A stretch of DNA of 11,808 nt from DASYHS01 sp035998295 (GCF_035998295.1 NZ_DASYHS010000064.1:1-11808); one strand, 5' to 3'; counted from the first letter of the stretch, positions 1-7,579 are shown. A program made the numbers and translations. Notes: generated by a model from the letters alone, not told the origin.

Positions 1-525
1 TGCGCCTATCTGCGCCGGCCGAAGCCGCCCGACGGCAACGCCGCGACGCTCGGCCGGCTGATGCCGCGCCGCCACGGCGACGCGCGCGACTGGCTCGGCG
101 GGCCGTTCGCCGAGACCATGGGCGTGGCGCTCGCCTTCGACTTCCTCGCCCATTGGGAGGCCGGGATACGCCCGGCGCTGGCGGGCCGGCGCTTCGTGGT
201 CTGCGACCGCTACGACGTCTGCTTCGCGGCCTATCTCCACGCCGTGGGCAGCGCGTTTCCGTGCGGCGAGCTGTTCGCCACCCTGCCCAGGCCCGACCTC
301 GCGATCCACGTCGTCCTGGCGCCGGAGACGCTCGCCGCGCGCCAGGGCGCGCGCGGGGCCGCGGACGACGAGCATCCGGCACTCTCGGCGGCGCTGTCGC
401 GCGCCTATGCCGACCTGCTGCCGCAATACGCCCCGCGCCACGCCGTCGTCGCCAATGACGGCGCCCTCGAAGACACGCTGTCCCGGGTCGCGGCCCTGGT
501 CCGCGACGCCGGGCGCCGGCCGTGA
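1..525 (+). CDS. Thymidylate-kinase-like P-loop protein (5' truncated)
   Basis: Frame 1 is open from the first base to TGA at 523-525, leaving 174 residues of a protein whose start lies before the window. The visible part fits the C-terminal two-thirds of a dTMP-kinase-like nucleoside/nucleotide kinase. It has the helix-strand-CDRY motif (V-C-D-R-Y, about residues 67-71 of the visible part), where family members use the Asp-Arg to bind the phosphoryl acceptor. A hydrophobic strand (LAIHVVLAPE) follows, then an Arg-containing lid-like stretch (ARQGARG) and a C-terminal helix. The N-terminal Walker A loop must lie upstream and cannot be checked. The stop is 13 bases before the next ATG, and GAGGAGG overlaps the stop, so the genes are probably coupled. 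In this company it is more likely a pathway-specific kinase than the housekeeping Tmk; that part is inference. Confidence 0.7.
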   Translation, partial: CAYLRRPKPPDGNAATLGRLMPRRHGDARDWLGGPFAETMGVALAFDFLAHWEAGIRPALAGRRFVVCDRYDVCFAAYLHAVGSAFPCGELFATLPRPDLAIHVVLAPETLAARQGARGAADDEHPALSAALSRAYADLLPQYAPRHAVVANDGALEDTLSRVAALVRDAGRRP

Positions 526-538
526 GGAGGAAGCATCC

Positions 539-1231
539 ATGACCGAGCACGCCGACCGCCTGGCTGCGATCGTCGAGCCGCTGCACGCCCTCGACTGGAA
601 CGACGCCGCCGCTGCCAAGCACCTCACCGGCGAGGTCCTGCGCGCGGCGGCCGGCGAGCCCGGCCTGCTCGCCGGCCTCGTCCGCGGGCTGCGCGACCGG
701 TCCGACCTCCAAGCACTCGGCGACCACGACGTCGACTACGGCTTCACGAAGTTCGTGCTGCATCGCGGGCGCGACGACCGGTTCCGGCTGCGCCTGCACG
801 TGATGCATCCCGGCACCCCCGACATCCCGCACAGCCACCGCGCCAGCTTCGCGAGCCTGATCCTGGGCGGCAGCTACCGCCACACCGTGTTCGCGCCCTT
901 CGACACCGGCGGCGACCTGCCGGGCCCGGACGCGCTGCGGGCGGTGTTCAGCGGCGACCTCGACCCCGGCGACCACTACGTGCTCCACCACTCCGTGATC
1001 CACACGCTGCGGGTCGACGGGCGGCCGTGCCTCAGCCTGATGCTGCGCGGGCCGGTCGAGAAGCCGCGCGCGGTCGTCGTCGACCGGGAGCGCGGCCGGT
1101 CCTGGTACCAGGTCTCGGCCGCCGCCTCCGGCGAGGACGCCGAGCGGCTGAAGGCGAGCTTCCGGCCGCTCGACGAGGCCGACCTCGCCGCGGCCCTGGC
1201 CCTGATCGAGGAGGCCGGACATGGGCGCTGA
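539..1231 (+). CDS. Cupin-fold small protein, possible metalloenzyme
   Basis: The protein has 230 residues. I chose ATG 539 because a strong Shine-Dalgarno (GAGGAGG, 524-530) sits 8 bases upstream; an in-frame ATG at 407 would overlap the upstream gene and lacks such a site. Residues 82-170 read as a single beta-barrel cupin domain: H98-S-H100 lies in a 'PHSHRASFASLILGG' segment (cupin motif 1), followed by GDHYVLHHSVIHTL (H151, H155; motif 2), giving a plausible metal site of H98, H100 and H155. The glutamate usual in motif 1 is replaced by Ser/Ala, as in some cupins with a three-His or unusual centre. The N-terminal 70 residues and C-terminal 40 are helical. There is no signal peptide, so it is likely cytosolic. 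It overlaps the next gene by 11 bases. The substrate is unknown; oxygenase, isomerase or a non-catalytic binding role are all open. Confidence 0.72.
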   Translation: MTEHADRLAAIVEPLHALDWNDAAAAKHLTGEVLRAAAGEPGLLAGLVRGLRDRSDLQALGDHDVDYGFTKFVLHRGRDDRFRLRLHVMHPGTPDIPHSHRASFASLILGGSYRHTVFAPFDTGGDLPGPDALRAVFSGDLDPGDHYVLHHSVIHTLRVDGRPCLSLMLRGPVEKPRAVVVDRERGRSWYQVSAAASGEDAERLKASFRPLDEADLAAALALIEEAGHGR

Positions 1232-2057
1232 GACGGGAGCGCAGCCGGGCTGGCCGGAGATCGAGGCCGAGACCGGGCTCGGGGCAGACGCGCTGCGCGC
1301 GGGCCTGGAGGGCCGGCCGCACCTCGCCGCCTGGGTCGCGGGCTCGCTGGTCGAGGGGCTCGGCACGCCGAACAGCGACGTCGACGTCTTCGTCCTGGTG
1401 CCGGGGCACGAAGGCGGGGCCACCCGTGTCAACGACGACTACCGGGTCGACGTCCGCTTCGCCGCCGCCCGCCGCGTCGACTACGAGCTGTGGTCCCTCG
1501 ACACCGTGGACGCGATGGCCGCCAAGTTCGCCGCGCTGCCGCTGGAGGACCCGGAGAGCAACGTCTGCGACGCGCTGTCCGAGCATGAGGTTCTGTTCAT
1601 GACCCGGCTGCACCTCTCGCTGCCGCTGGCACCCAGGGAGACCGCCGAGGAGACGGTCCGCGCGCTGCGGTCGCGCTTCGATCGCGACCGGCTGGTCGCC
1701 TACCTGGTCGAGAACCGCCGGCACTACGTGGACGACGCCTTCGACGATGCGGTCGGCTTCTGCCTTGCCGGCGACTTCGCCTCGGCGGCGCTCAGGGCCC
1801 GCGACACGGCCGAGTTCGCGGTCGACCTGCTGCTGCACGACCGCGGGCTCCTCAACGTGCGCCACAAGTACCGGCGCGCGATCTTCGACCGGGCCCGGGC
1901 GTCCTGGCCCGACCTCGGCCCCGCCTACGAGCGGTACTGGGCGCTGTCGTCGGGGATACCGGCGACGGCGGCAGGCCAGCAGGACTTCGTGGCCCGCTCG
2001 CTCGACTTCGTCGAACGGATCGTGACCCACGTCCAGGACCGGAGGGCGGCATCGTGA
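1221..2057 (+). CDS. Nucleotidyltransferase-domain protein (minimal NTase fold)
   Basis: The protein has 278 residues. ATG 1221 lies within the end of the preceding gene, with GAGGAGG at 1208-1214 as ribosome site. The Pol-beta-type nucleotidyltransferase signature is complete: G41-S42 followed by GLGTPNSDVDVFVL, with D53 and D55 as the first two metal-binding carboxylates and D77 (YRVDVRF) as the third. The remaining 200 residues are mostly alpha-helical and contain a stretch of charged and aromatic residues (ENRRHYVDDAFDDAV) resembling helical substrate-binding domains of antibiotic and sugar nucleotidyltransferases. The family moves NMP from an NTP to a hydroxyl on an antibiotic, protein, RNA or small molecule; the target here cannot be read. 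With an RRE protein and a kinase-like protein in the same operon, nucleotidylation of a peptide or other natural product is a reasonable inference. It is longer than MNT-type antitoxins, and no HEPN partner is present. Confidence 0.78.
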   Translation: MGAETGAQPGWPEIEAETGLGADALRAGLEGRPHLAAWVAGSLVEGLGTPNSDVDVFVLVPGHEGGATRVNDDYRVDVRFAAARRVDYELWSLDTVDAMAAKFAALPLEDPESNVCDALSEHEVLFMTRLHLSLPLAPRETAEETVRALRSRFDRDRLVAYLVENRRHYVDDAFDDAVGFCLAGDFASAALRARDTAEFAVDLLLHDRGLLNVRHKYRRAIFDRARASWPDLGPAYERYWALSSGIPATAAGQQDFVARSLDFVERIVTHVQDRRAAS

Positions 2058-2710
2058 CCGGGGCCATGCGCATCGATGCCGCGTCGCATCCCCGCCGGGG
2101 CTTCCACGTGCGGCGCAGGCGCGTCGGCGACCGGGTGTTCCTGCTGTTCGGCACCGCGATCCATCCGCTCGACGGGCTGGCGCTCGCGGTCTGGGACCTG
2201 TGCGACGGCCGCACCGCGGTCGGCGAGATCGTCCTGCGCTGCGCGGCGCTGAACCCGGCGCTCGACGTCGCGGCCGTCGCCCAGCGCGTCGTCGAGGTGC
2301 TGTCCGGCTTCGAGGCCCATGGCCTGACCTGGCGCGACTTCACCGGCGCCGGCGCGCCCCCGGCTCCCGCGCCGGCGTGGGGGGCGGTCCTCCAGCTCTT
2401 CCACGAGCATGCCGACCGCGACTGGCGCGAGGGCGTGCCGCAGGAGGAGCAGGCGCGGATCGTCGCGCGGTTCGTGCGCATCCTCTACGAGTTCGACGCC
2501 TCCGCCCGCGGCCACGCGCTCGAGCCGGCGGACGAGCAGGCCTTCCGGGAGCGGATGCTGGCATGCGCCCGCGAGCGTCCGGCGGACTTCGCGGCCGCGG
2601 TCCGCGACCTCTGCGCCCTGCGCTATTGGAAGTACCGCAGGGACGAGTACAAGATCGTGATCGTGACCGAGCGCTCGGTCTACAGCGGCGACCTCGATCA
2701 TCGGCGATGA
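2054..2710 (+). CDS. PqqD-like RRE protein with C-terminal helical extension
   Basis: The 218-residue product starts at GTG 2054, overlapping the upstream TGA as GTGA, with GGAGG just upstream (2041-2045). An alternative ATG lies four codons on. Residues 10-97 have the PqqD / RiPP-recognition-element pattern: an N-terminal beta-hairpin (VGDRVFLLFG), then 'PLDGLALAVWDLCDGR', corresponding to the conserved L-N-x-T-A-x-x-I-W-x-L-C-D-G-x motif. The helix-rich part EIVLRCAAL..AVAQRVVEVLSGFEAHGL follows. PqqD-type domains bind leader peptides and present them to modifying enzymes such as radical SAM proteins. Classical PqqD is about 90 residues; here another 120 residues (about 100-218) follow a Pro/Ala-rich linker (APPAPAPA) and form an unrecognised helical domain ending in RDEYKIVIVTERS. 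It is the last gene of the visible operon. No precursor peptide or radical SAM gene is visible, so they would have to lie upstream, and the pathway remains inferred. Confidence 0.75.
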   Translation: MTGAMRIDAASHPRRGFHVRRRRVGDRVFLLFGTAIHPLDGLALAVWDLCDGRTAVGEIVLRCAALNPALDVAAVAQRVVEVLSGFEAHGLTWRDFTGAGAPPAPAPAWGAVLQLFHEHADRDWREGVPQEEQARIVARFVRILYEFDASARGHALEPADEQAFRERMLACARERPADFAAAVRDLCALRYWKYRRDEYKIVIVTERSVYSGDLDHRR

Positions 2711-2746
2711 GGGCGGGCGTTGCGGCGTGTCGGGGCTCGTTCCGTC

Positions 2747-2773
2747 TTGTTGCGGTCCGTGATCGCTGATAAT
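2747..2773 (+). promoter_or_regulatory. Possible sigma70-type promoter for the BMP transporter operon
   Basis: GATAAT (2768-2773, 5 of 6 to TATAAT) is conspicuous in otherwise GC-rich DNA. A weak -35 candidate TTGTTG (2747-2752) lies 15 bases upstream, a short spacer. It sits in the 203-base gap between the operon end at 2710 and the binding-protein gene, which is where a promoter is expected. It is only pattern matching. Confidence 0.3.
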
Positions 2774-2782
2774 TCCCCTGGT

Positions 2783-2840
2783 CGCTGCCATGCGGCAGCG
2801 CGCCCGTTGCTGGCCGAGGGCATGGCCGATGCCGTCGGCC
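2783..2840 (+). promoter_or_regulatory. Two hairpins in the leader of the transporter operon
   Basis: A perfect 7-bp stem CGCTGCC/GGCAGCG (2783-2789 and 2794-2800, loop ATGC) begins 10 bases after the putative -10. A second stem GGCCGA/TCGGCC (2824-2829 and 2835-2840, 5-base loop) follows and can be extended by two pairs, one of them G-U. They may be an operator or a leader RNA structure. No known riboswitch core could be matched. GC-rich DNA produces such stems by chance, so this is tentative. Confidence 0.3.
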
Positions 2841-2913
2841 GTCGCGCGGGCTCCGGGAAGCCTCACCAGCGGCGCTCCGAGGGCGGGTGCCGGGTCACAT
2901 GGAGGACGCAGGC

Positions 2914-3975
2914 GTGACGTTGCGCAACTTCTTACGGTGGTCGGCGGTTCCCGCGGCTTTCGCCGCGTTCCTTCTGGGCGGCCCTGCCTCGCTGGGCGGC
3001 CCGGCCTCGGCCGCCGAGGTCGGGAGCATCGCCGTGCTCGTGCCCGAGCAGGGCACGGATTTCGGCTGGAACCAGCAGGGCGTCGACGCGGCGCGCCAGG
3101 TCGCCGAGGACATGGGCCTGGAGTTCGTCGCGGCCGAGGGCCTCGGCTACGGCGACGTCCGGCCGACCCTGCGCGAGCTGGCCGCCGACGGCATCGACCT
3201 CCTGATCGCGCATGCCAGCGGCTACAACACGGCCGCCCCCGAGATCGCGCAGGAGACCAGGGTGCCGGTCGCGATCGTCGACCGGCCCGACGCGCTGGTG
3301 CCCGGCCTGGTCGCGGACTACACGCTGAGCGGCCACGAGGGGGCCTATCTCGCCGGGCGGCTCGCCGCCAGGACGACGCGCACGGGCACCGTCGGCGTCG
3401 TCGTCTCGGGCGAGCCGCCGGGCTGGAACTCGCAGTCGCACGGCTTCGCGCAGGGCGTACGGGCGGCGAATCCGGACGTGAAGATCCGCTACGCGGTGAT
3501 CGGGCCTGCGGCCTACAGCGATGCGGCCGGCGGCCGGCGGGTCACCGAATCGATCATCGCCGCCGGGGCCGACGTGATCTTCGGCCAGGGCAACGGCTCC
3601 AGCTTCGGCATGATCCAGGCGGTCGAGACGACCCCGGCGGTCGACGGCGGCAAGGTGTGGTTCATCGACGTGATCGGCGACAAGTCCAGCCTGGACAAGG
3701 GCCATCTCCTGTCGTCGGTGGTCTGGGACATGGTCCCGGTCTACACCGCCATGGTCGAGGACCTGAAGGCCGACCGCTTCGGCACGCGCGCCTACGAGAT
3801 CACGCTCGCCGACGGGTCGCTGAAGCTCCTGAAGACGCCCCACATCCCCGAGGACGTCTGGACCGACCTGATGGCGGTGCGCGACGACATCGTCGCCGGG
3901 CGGATCGAGGTTCCCGCCGTCTTCGAGGCGGAAGAGGTGCGGCGGATGATGACCGCCGTCGATGCCGGCCAGTGA
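2914..3975 (+). CDS. BMP-family ABC transporter substrate-binding protein
   Basis: This is a periplasmic ligand-binding protein of the basic membrane protein (PnrA/BmpA-like) family, the receptor of the importer encoded by the next three genes. I prefer GTG 2914 (353 residues) because GGAGG at 2901-2905 stands 8 bases upstream and the N-terminus becomes a normal signal peptide. That peptide has R4/R8, a hydrophobic core AVPAAFAAFLL (11-21), and a likely cut after ASA (about residue 33). In-frame GTG 2887 and ATG 2899 are alternatives that add 9 or 5 residues. No lipobox Cys is seen, so it is a soluble periplasmic protein. The mature part starts with strand GSIAVLVPE and the family-like GTDFGWNQQG (about 47-56), followed by alternating alpha/beta segments of two lobes. 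Family ligands include purine nucleosides and other small molecules; specificity cannot be read here. TGA overlaps the ATPase gene by 14 bases. Confidence 0.9.
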   Translation: MTLRNFLRWSAVPAAFAAFLLGGPASLGGPASAAEVGSIAVLVPEQGTDFGWNQQGVDAARQVAEDMGLEFVAAEGLGYGDVRPTLRELAADGIDLLIAHASGYNTAAPEIAQETRVPVAIVDRPDALVPGLVADYTLSGHEGAYLAGRLAARTTRTGTVGVVVSGEPPGWNSQSHGFAQGVRAANPDVKIRYAVIGPAAYSDAAGGRRVTESIIAAGADVIFGQGNGSSFGMIQAVETTPAVDGGKVWFIDVIGDKSSLDKGHLLSSVVWDMVPVYTAMVEDLKADRFGTRAYEITLADGSLKLLKTPHIPEDVWTDLMAVRDDIVAGRIEVPAVFEAEEVRRMMTAVDAGQ

Positions 3976-5590
3976 TGCGGGCGCATCGGTGAGCCGGGAT
4001 GCGGCCGCAGCGCCCGTCGTGGCGCTGCGGTCGATCACGCGGCGCTTCCCGGGCGTCCTCGCCAACGACCGCGTCGACCTGGCGCTCGTCCCCGGGCGCG
4101 TGCACGTGCTGCTCGGCGAGAACGGCGCCGGGAAGTCGACGCTGATCGCGATCCTGGCCGGCCTTCAGCAGCCCGACGCCGGCGAGATCCTGGTCGACGG
4201 GCGGCCGGTGGCGATCGCCAGCCCGCGCCGCGCGCTCGACCTCGGCATCGGGACCGTGTTCCAGCACGAGATGCTGGTGCCGACCCTGTCGGTGGTGGAG
4301 AACCTCGCGCTCGGCGGCGGGCCGTGGTGGCGGCGCTGCCGCCGCGACGCCGCCGCCGTGCGCTACCGCGCGGTCGCGGCCCCGCTCGGCATCCTGATCG
4401 ATCCCGACCGCCTCGTCGGCGACCTGTCGCTGGGCGAGCGCCAGCAGGTCGAGATCGTGAGGGCGCTCTGGCGCGGAGGCCGCATCCTGGTGCTAGACGA
4501 GCCGACCAGCATGCTCGCCCCCGACGAGATCGGGGCGCTGGGACGGCTGCTCGGCCGCCTGCGGGAGCGGGGGACTGCGATCCTGCTGGTGACCCACAAG
4601 CTCGACGAGGCCTATGCGCTCGGCGACGAGGTCTCGGTCCTGCGCGGGGGCCGCCTCGTCGGCCGCATCGAGCCGGAGGAACTCGCGCGCCTGGACCGCG
4701 ACGCGGCGGTCGCGCGCATCGTCCGCGCCATGTTCGAGGAAACCGGAGCCGGCGACCCGATCGTCGCGGCCGAAGGGGGACGGGCGGCCCGGCGGCGCCC
4801 GCCCGCGCCGGATGCGCCGGACGTGCTCCGGGTCGAGGGGCTGTCGGTCGCGGGGCCGGACGGTCGCCGCGTCGTCGAGGGCGTCTCCTTCGCGGTCCGG
4901 GCGGGCGAGATATTCGGCATCGCCGGCGTCGACGGCAACGGCCAGAAGCCGCTGCTCGAGGCGATCGCCGGCCAGCGGCCGGCATCCGGCCGGGTATGGC
5001 TCGACGGCGAGGAGATCGGCGGGCTCGCGGTTCCGGCACGCCACCGCCGGGGCCTGCGCTACGTCACCGACGACCGCTTGGGCGAGGGGACCATCGCGCA
5101 GGCCCCGGTGGCCGAGGCGCTGGTGCTGAAGCGGATCGGCGAGGCGCCGTTCTGGCGCTCGGGCATCGTCCGGCCGGCCGCGATCGAGGCCCATGCCGCC
5201 GACGCGATCGACCGCTTCGACATCCGGGTTCCCGGGCCGGGGACCCCGGTCGGCCGCCTGTCGGGCGGCAACATCCAGAAGGTGCTGCTGGCGCGCGAGC
5301 TGCACGGGCGGGCGAAGGTGATCCTCTACAACAAGCCGACCTACGGGCTGGACCTGAACAACATCCGCCAGACCCGCGGGCGCATCCGCGACGGCGCCGA
5401 CGCCGGCATGGCGGTGGTGGTCGTCTCGACCGACCTCGACGAGCTCGTCTCGCTGTGCGGGCGCATCGGCGTGATGTCGCGCGGCCGGCTCGTGGGGATC
5501 GTCGACACCGACGACGGTGACGGCGACAGGGACGGGGGCGGCGCGCGGGCGCGGATCGGGCAGCTGATGATCGGGATGCCGGTGCGATGA
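3962..5590 (+). CDS. ABC transporter double ATPase for BMP-type importer
   Basis: This 542-residue fused ATPase has two nucleotide-binding domains, the usual layout for BMP/sugar-type importers. NBD1 is intact: Walker A GENGAGKST (52-60), Q101, signature LSLGERQQ (155-162), Walker B ILVLDEP with E180, and H212. NBD2 (about 288-516) is degenerate. Walker A reads GVDGNGQK (322-329), lacking the catalytic Lys. The signature LSGGNIQK (433-440) is good, but Walker B reads ILYNKPT (454-460), so the Asp-Glu pair is Asn-Lys, and the switch His is Asp491. A non-catalytic second site is common in this family, though usually with Gln for Glu. The C-terminus has a Gly/Asp-rich tail (516-527). ATG 3962 lies inside the binding-protein gene with little Shine-Dalgarno; GTG 3989 is an alternative. 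It probably depends on coupling. It overlaps the permease by ATGA. Confidence 0.93.
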   Translation: MPASDAGASVSRDAAAAPVVALRSITRRFPGVLANDRVDLALVPGRVHVLLGENGAGKSTLIAILAGLQQPDAGEILVDGRPVAIASPRRALDLGIGTVFQHEMLVPTLSVVENLALGGGPWWRRCRRDAAAVRYRAVAAPLGILIDPDRLVGDLSLGERQQVEIVRALWRGGRILVLDEPTSMLAPDEIGALGRLLGRLRERGTAILLVTHKLDEAYALGDEVSVLRGGRLVGRIEPEELARLDRDAAVARIVRAMFEETGAGDPIVAAEGGRAARRRPPAPDAPDVLRVEGLSVAGPDGRRVVEGVSFAVRAGEIFGIAGVDGNGQKPLLEAIAGQRPASGRVWLDGEEIGGLAVPARHRRGLRYVTDDRLGEGTIAQAPVAEALVLKRIGEAPFWRSGIVRPAAIEAHAADAIDRFDIRVPGPGTPVGRLSGGNIQKVLLARELHGRAKVILYNKPTYGLDLNNIRQTRGRIRDGADAGMAVVVVSTDLDELVSLCGRIGVMSRGRLVGIVDTDDGDGDRDGGGARARIGQLMIGMPVR

Positions 5591-6630
5591 CCGGCGGCGC
5601 GTCGCACGGGCCGCTCGGCGCGGCGTTGCGCCTCGTGCTGCCGGTGGCGCTCGCCCTGCTGGCGGGTGGGGCGCTGCTGGCCGCGGTCGGCGTCGATCCG
5701 CTCGCCTACTACGCCCATGTCGTCCGCCGGGGCATGCTGACCTGGCTCGGCCTGCAGGAGACGCTGACGCGCATGGCGCCGCTGCTGGTGCTGGGGGCGA
5801 GCCTGATCGTCGCGTTCCGCGCCGGGGTGTGGAACCTCGGCGTCGACGGCCAGTTCCTGCTGGCGGCGGTCACCGTCGCCGCGGCGGCCCCGCTTCTGGC
5901 GGAGCATCTGCCGGGCGGGCTGATGCTCGCCGCCGGCTTCGTGCTCGCCGCCGCAGTCGGGGCCGCATGGTCCCTCGTTCCCGCCCTCCTCAAGGCCTAC
6001 CGGCAGGTCAACGAGATCATCACGACCTTGATGATGACGTTCCTCGGCGTCGGCCTCGCCAACACGCTGGTCAAGCTGGCCTTCCGCGACCCCGGCACGA
6101 CCGTCGCCCAGACCCGGACGCTGGCGGTCGAGGACCGGCTGCCGAGGCTGTTCGACACCATCGTCACCGGCGGCCTGCCGATCGCGCTCGTCGTCGTGGT
6201 CGTCGTCCATCTCCTTGTGACGCGGACGGCCTGGGGCATGCGCCTGCGCGTCGTCGGCGCGAGCCCGAAGGCGGCGCTGCATGCGGGGCTGGCGGTGCCC
6301 GGGCTGACGGTCGCGGCCTTCGCGGTCAGCGGCGGCCTCGCCGGCGCGGCGGCCGCGATCGAGGTCCTGGGCGTGCGCGGCCTGGTCCAGGCCGACTGGA
6401 ACCCGGCCTACGGGCTGACGGTGATCCCCTTCGTGTTCCTCGCGCGCTTCAACGGCTTCGCCGTGATCGCCTTCACCTTCCTGTTCTCGATGCTGTCGAT
6501 CGGCGGCGAGAGCGCGTCGCGCCGCTTCGGCGTCCCGCATTACTACATCCTGGTCCTGGTCGGCCTGCTGCTGGTCTTCCTCGCCCTCGTCGACTATCTC
6601 GGCGAGCGGCGCAGGAAGGCGGCGGCCTGA
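5587..6630 (+). CDS. ABC transporter permease 1 (BMP/nucleoside-type)
   Basis: This 347-residue inner-membrane permease starts with the ATGA overlap of the ATPase stop, implying coupled translation. The first hydrophobic segment is about residues 13-34. Next comes the family motif region 'VWNLGVDGQFLL' (81-92), matching the conserved N-x-G-x-[DE]-G motif of BPD-transp-2 permeases (YufP/RbsC-like). The cytoplasmic coupling-type helix YRQVNEIITTLMM follows (138-150). Several strongly hydrophobic segments follow (for example IALVVVVVVHLLV and YYILVLVGLLLVFLALV), ending in a positive tail ERRRKAAA, which suits a cytoplasmic C-terminus. It forms the heterodimeric channel with the next gene's product. 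It is a confident family call; substrate unknown. Confidence 0.92.
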   Translation: MTGGASHGPLGAALRLVLPVALALLAGGALLAAVGVDPLAYYAHVVRRGMLTWLGLQETLTRMAPLLVLGASLIVAFRAGVWNLGVDGQFLLAAVTVAAAAPLLAEHLPGGLMLAAGFVLAAAVGAAWSLVPALLKAYRQVNEIITTLMMTFLGVGLANTLVKLAFRDPGTTVAQTRTLAVEDRLPRLFDTIVTGGLPIALVVVVVVHLLVTRTAWGMRLRVVGASPKAALHAGLAVPGLTVAAFAVSGGLAGAAAAIEVLGVRGLVQADWNPAYGLTVIPFVFLARFNGFAVIAFTFLFSMLSIGGESASRRFGVPHYYILVLVGLLLVFLALVDYLGERRRKAAA

Positions 6631-6643
6631 GGGAGGGCGGTCC

Positions 6644-7579
6644 ATGGATGCCTTCCTGACCCAGGCCTTCGTCACCTCCCTGCTGCTGGGCGCCGTCACC
6701 GCCGGGCTGCCGCTGCTGCTGGCCGGGCTCGGCGAGCAGATCTCCGAGAAGGCGGGCGTGCTGAACGTCGGCATCGAGGGGATGATGCTGCTCGGCGCCT
6801 ATTACGGTTTCCTTGCGGCCTATTCCACGGGCTCGGTCTGGCTGGGCTTCGCGGCCGGTGCGGCGGCCGGCGCCGCGGCCGCGGTGCCGATGGTGGTGTT
6901 CTGCGTCGTGCTCGGCATGAACCAGATCGTGATCGGCATCGGCCTGACCCTGGCGGCCGAGGGGATCACGGCGCTGCTGCACCATTTCCAGTTCAGCCGG
7001 ACCTATCCGCGGCTGCCGGCGACCGAAGTCCTGGCGATCCCGCTCCTGTCGGAGATTCCGGTCCTGGGCCGGGCGCTGTTCAGCCTGCATCCCGCCGCGT
7101 ATCTGGCGGTGGCCCTGGTCGCGGTCGCGGCCTTCCTGTTCCGCGACACGCTGCTCGGCCTGTCGCTGCGGGCCGCCGGGGACAAGCCGGCGGCGCTCGA
7201 CACCGCCGGCGTCGACGTGCGCCGCGTCCGCACGGCCGCCGTGCTGGCGACCGGCGCGCTGGCCGGCTTCGGCGGCGCCTACCTGGCGGTGGTCGGGGCC
7301 GGCGTCTTCGTCCCCTTCATGACCAACGGCGCGGGCTTCATCGCGATCGTGCTGGCCATGCTGGCGCAGGGGCGCCCGGTCCGGGTGCTGTACGGCGCGC
7401 TGCTGTTCGGCGCGAGCCTGTCGGCGACGACGGCGCTCCAGGTGGCGGGCATCGACGTTCCGACCGACGTCGTCCAGATGCTGCCCTTCGCGATGGTGAT
7501 GCTGGTCCTCGTCCTGTTCGGGCAGCGCGCCAGCCTGCCGGCGGCGCTCGGGACCCATTACGAGCGGGGGGCGCGCTGA
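6644..7579 (+). CDS. ABC transporter permease 2 (BMP/nucleoside-type)
   Basis: This 311-residue permease is paralogous to its neighbour and starts 13 bases after it, with GGGAGGG about 6 bases before ATG 6644. It carries the shorter YufQ-like layout: hydrophobic segment 9-28, then EKAGVLNVGIEGMMLLGA (35-52), the hallmark N-x-G-x-E-G motif of the second subunit. After that come a small-residue helix AAGAAAGAAAA, the GMNQIVIGIG segment (91-100) that should contact the ATPase, and a final cluster of hydrophobic helices. The paralogous pair, the double ATPase and the binding protein give a complete importer. A 48-base gap separates it from the SDR gene, so all five genes probably share a transcript. 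Confidence 0.92.
   Translation: MDAFLTQAFVTSLLLGAVTAGLPLLLAGLGEQISEKAGVLNVGIEGMMLLGAYYGFLAAYSTGSVWLGFAAGAAAGAAAAVPMVVFCVVLGMNQIVIGIGLTLAAEGITALLHHFQFSRTYPRLPATEVLAIPLLSEIPVLGRALFSLHPAAYLAVALVAVAAFLFRDTLLGLSLRAAGDKPAALDTAGVDVRRVRTAAVLATGALAGFGGAYLAVVGAGVFVPFMTNGAGFIAIVLAMLAQGRPVRVLYGALLFGASLSATTALQVAGIDVPTDVVQMLPFAMVMLVLVLFGQRASLPAALGTHYERGAR

Noticed and set aside
1032..2030. Long minus-strand frames opposite the confident genes (e.g. 1032-2030, 5341-6774, 6473-8221)
   Set aside because: They lie opposite recognised protein families, are full of Arg/Gly/Pro/Asp low-complexity sequence typical of antisense reading in high-GC DNA, and lack family motifs.
1221..2057. Nucleotidyltransferase as a MNT-HEPN toxin-antitoxin member
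   Set aside because: At 278 residues it is much longer than MntA-like antitoxins and no HEPN gene with its RxxxxH motif is adjacent.
2845..2880. GGGAAGCC piece in the leader resembling part of a cobalamin riboswitch
   Set aside because: No B12-box or surrounding helices of the riboswitch core are present; the match is 8 bases and likely chance.
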